From Bacteroidota bacterium (GTDB lineage: Bacteria; Bacteroidota; Bacteroidia; AKYH767-A; OLB10), in the NCBI GenBank assembly GCA_016713525.1, contig JADJOZ010000001.1, positions 186,001-250,000 of the forward strand: a stretch of 64,000 bases of DNA, written 5' to 3'. Both the position numbers and the translations under genes were made by a program. Numbering within the stretch: position 1 is the first letter of the stretch; each line of letters opens with the position of its first letter. The notes under the pieces are model-generated. The model was not told where the DNA came from. It was given only the letters and a program-made list of their open reading frames with translations, and did not search any database. Positions 61,659 to 64,000 of this stretch are shown here, piece by piece.

Positions 61659-64000
61659 ATGAAAAAACTATTTACCCTACTATTGATCGTTATAGGATGG
61701 CAATTTGGTATTGCCCAGGTAACAATCACACAAAACGACATGCCGCAATCGGGTGATGAACTTTACCGTACGCGGGCGAATGTGAATCCTTTTTTAAACT
61801 ATGGTGCTACAGGGCCAAATCATGTTTGGAATTTCACAAACCTCACAGCTTCCAATCAGGATTCTGCGATTTATCAATCGGTTTCATCTACTAACTTCGT
61901 GTATGCGATTGCATATGTGGATATTTTTCTGAATCCAAACAGAGCAAATCATGCAAGACAGGGAGTCGACATTCCGTTCAACAACCTTTTGCCAATTGAT
62001 GATCCATACACTTTTTATTACAGAAATTCATCAGTTTATAAGAAGGTAGGATATGGTGTTGGACTTGCAGGGATCCCTGTTCCGATTATGCAGGAACATT
62101 CAATGCACTTCGGGTGAAAACAGAATTGTATGGCAGAGATTCTATTAATTTAGATACCTTGAGTTTAGGATTCACCATTGACCGACCGCTGATTACTGAA
62201 TACAAATGGTTGTCTCCGGGTTACCGTGTTCCTGTGCTGCAAATTAATACTACTGAATTATTTGGTGTAGAAATTATCACGGATATATTCTTCTACGATG
62301 AACCTCGTACGCTGAATGTTGCACCACCTTTGGCAAATGTAATTTGTTCAGGAAGCATTATACCGGTTTCATATGTTGCTACCGGAGATTATAACAGTGG
62401 AGGGATTTTCAATCCGGCAAATATTTTCCGTGCTCAATTGTCAGATGCAACCGGAGATTTCAGTGCAGCAGTAAATATTGGTCAGGTAACAGCAACAACA
62501 TCAGGAACTATAAATGCAACTATACCTGCGAATACTCCTGCCGGAACCGGATATAGAATCAGAGTTATTTCAACCAATCCGGCATATACCGGAAATGATA
62601 ATGGATTCGATTTATCAATCGGAACAAATCCTGTGGCCACAGCTACTGCTATGGGTGTTACAACTTTTTGTGATGGCGGATCAGTTTTGTTATCGGCAAC
62701 ATCAGATCCTTCCTATACCTATCAATGGCAATTGGATGGTGTAGATGTGTCGGGTGCAAATGCTTCTGATTATATCGCTACCGTCAATGGAAATTATACT
62801 GCAATTGTTACTAATGCATGCGGTTCAGTTACTACAGCTGCAATAAGCGTTACAGTAAATGATTTACCGGAGCATACCTTTGCCCAGTCGAGTTATTTAA
62901 TTTGCGACGGAACACCGGTTACACTTGCACCGCTCAATGTTACAGGGCAATCATCGTTAACTTATCAATGGCTCGAGAGTGGTATTGCTATTACAGGTGA
63001 AACCAATGCAACGTTAACAACAACCTTGTCGGGAAGTTATAGTGTTGAGGTGATTAATTCAGTTACCGGATGTGCATATACATCTTCATCGGTAAGTGTT
63101 ACAATTGATGTTATTCCTGCAATTGCACTGACTGCAACCGGAAATACTACTTTCTGTGACGGATCTTCTGTTAATCTGGAAGCAACTATTGTATCTGGTT
63201 TAACCTATCAATGGTACCTTGATGGTACAGCGATATCCGGTGCAACCAATTCTGATCTTACAGCAACAACTTCGGGAAATTATACAGTTGAAGTTACCAC
63301 TTCAAACGGATGTACTGCCACTTCAAATGGAATTGCAGTGATAGCTGAACCTTTACCTTCAGTAGTTACTTTGAATGCCTCAGGAGCACTTACTTTTTGC
63401 CAGGGAGGTTCAGTAACTTTAGATTTCGTTGCTGATCCGGGAGTAACTTATGGATGGTATCAGAATGGTATTTTACTTTCAGCTGCTTCAGGAAACAGTT
63501 ATACTGTGATTGATGCCGGCCAGTATAGTGTAGTAGCAACAAATGCAGCGGGTTGTACATCTTCATCGCTTGCCACTACCATTGTAGTGAATGCATTGCC
63601 TGCGAATCCTGTAATCACTCCTCTTGGAAGTACAGTATTCTGTGCGGGAGGAAGTGTAATACTTGAAACTTCTCTTGTAACCGGGTATACTTATCAATGG
63701 ACAGTAAATGGAGTATTAATCAGTGGAGCAACTTCCAATCAATATACTGTTGCCGACTCTTCCGGATTCTATTCTGTTGAAGTTACCAACGCAGATGGCT
63801 GTTCAGCAATTGCATCAATTTCCTATCAGGTAGTTGTTAATCCATTACCTGCCGTTCCGGTAATTACAGCAGTTGTTGATACCTTATTTGCATCCGGTTC
63901 TGGCCCATTTCAGTGGTATTTGAATGGAAACACAATTGCCGGAGCAACCGGTTCATACTATGTAGTAACTGCGAACGGAAATTATTCTGTTATGGTTACT
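61659..64000 (+). CDS. Large secreted Ig-like repeat protein, one frameshift, cut by the window edge
   Basis: At least 780 residues; the gene continues past base 64000. Leader KKLFTLLLIVIGWQFGIAQ is followed by an N-terminal domain (GATGPNHVWNFTNLTASNQD). One base is missing near 62100: PIMQEH continues in the next frame as NALRVKTELYGRDSINLDTL. A second domain (about 62290-62626) resembles bacterial Ig-like/choice-of-anchor modules. From 62627 come tandem Ig-like repeats of about 80 residues. Such proteins are commonly exported by type IX secretion with a C-terminal sorting domain, which would lie outside the window. It is probably a surface adhesin or matrix protein; no enzyme domain is seen. 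Confidence 0.82.
62627..64000 (+). repeat. Tandem Ig-like repeats coding for about 80 residues each, at least five copies
   Basis: Starts near 62627, 62873, 63120, 63360 and 63603, with a shorter sixth from 63852. Each has TFC-GGSV, a YTYQW-type Trp strand, GATN/S turns, a YTVEVT strand, a GC pair and ends in LP. Copies differ at the DNA level, so they are old duplications. Confidence 0.85.

Noticed and set aside
62514..62744. Separate 76-codon gene within the Ig-repeat region
   Set aside because: It is out of frame with the Ig-like repeats, which read continuously from about 62101 to the window end.

Overview
The window is a contiguous piece of a Bacteroidota chromosome. The evidence is broad: a cco operon with a fused CcoNO oxidase subunit, DUF5723, FadL-like and TonB-dependent outer-membrane proteins, lipoproteins with acidic residues straight after the lipid-bearing Cys, the citrate synthase and ProRS types usual in this phylum, and promoters of the Bacteroidota kind (TTG, 19-20 bases, TAnnTTTG). 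The genes point to a respiring, probably microaerobic, heterotroph with an exopolysaccharide locus. No plasmid, phage, insertion sequence or CRISPR array was seen, and no stretch over 300 bases lacks a gene.

Layout. 1-2663 (+): the last module of a nonribosomal peptide synthetase (A-PCP-TE) and a broken phosphopantetheinyl transferase. 2709-11408 (-): complete cbb3 oxidase set ccoI-ccoS-ccoNO-ccoQ-ccoP-ccoG-fixH-tauE/safE. 11579-17271 (-): UbiD-family decarboxylase, a barrel protein, citrate synthase, a small membrane protein, enolase. 17447-20627 (+): Cys-rich secreted protein, TonB receptor with a Cys-Cys motif in its plug and a secreted HMA protein, probably a copper or other heavy-metal uptake set. 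20642-28810: envelope proteins, an M16 peptidase and a very Tyr/Asn-rich lipoprotein. 28951-36722 (+): proS, tRNA-Glu, rpsT, radC, a deacetylase, a FemAB-like protein, upp, a membrane protein and a YjjG-type phosphatase. 36731-43588: PEGA-trypsin protease, secreted proteins, a MacB-type permease, rpsF-rpsR-rplI and efp. 43625-53468: typA, a DUF4397 lipoprotein, an LpxD-like acyltransferase, a SpoIIE phosphatase, a polysaccharide ligase/chain-length/flippase set and rnhB. 53584-64000: a DUF3352-like propeller protein, a LysM glucosaminidase, a barrel protein, an ACC deaminase-like enzyme, a DUF5522 protein, hutU and a large Ig-repeat secreted protein running off the right edge.

How the genes fit together. 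The cco genes build a copper-dependent high-affinity oxidase, and CcoI is its copper exporter. The TonB/HMA set 6 kb away could feed copper to it; that link is inference. Citrate synthase and enolase give central carbon flow, and hutU feeds histidine carbon in.

A striking property of the whole window is that twelve otherwise good genes are split by single-base indels, mostly in A or T runs, while two more (PPTase and UbiD) each carry two in-frame stop codons. The indels look like long-read consensus errors; the paired stops are harder to explain that way. Coordinates given for broken genes cover the whole reconstructed gene.
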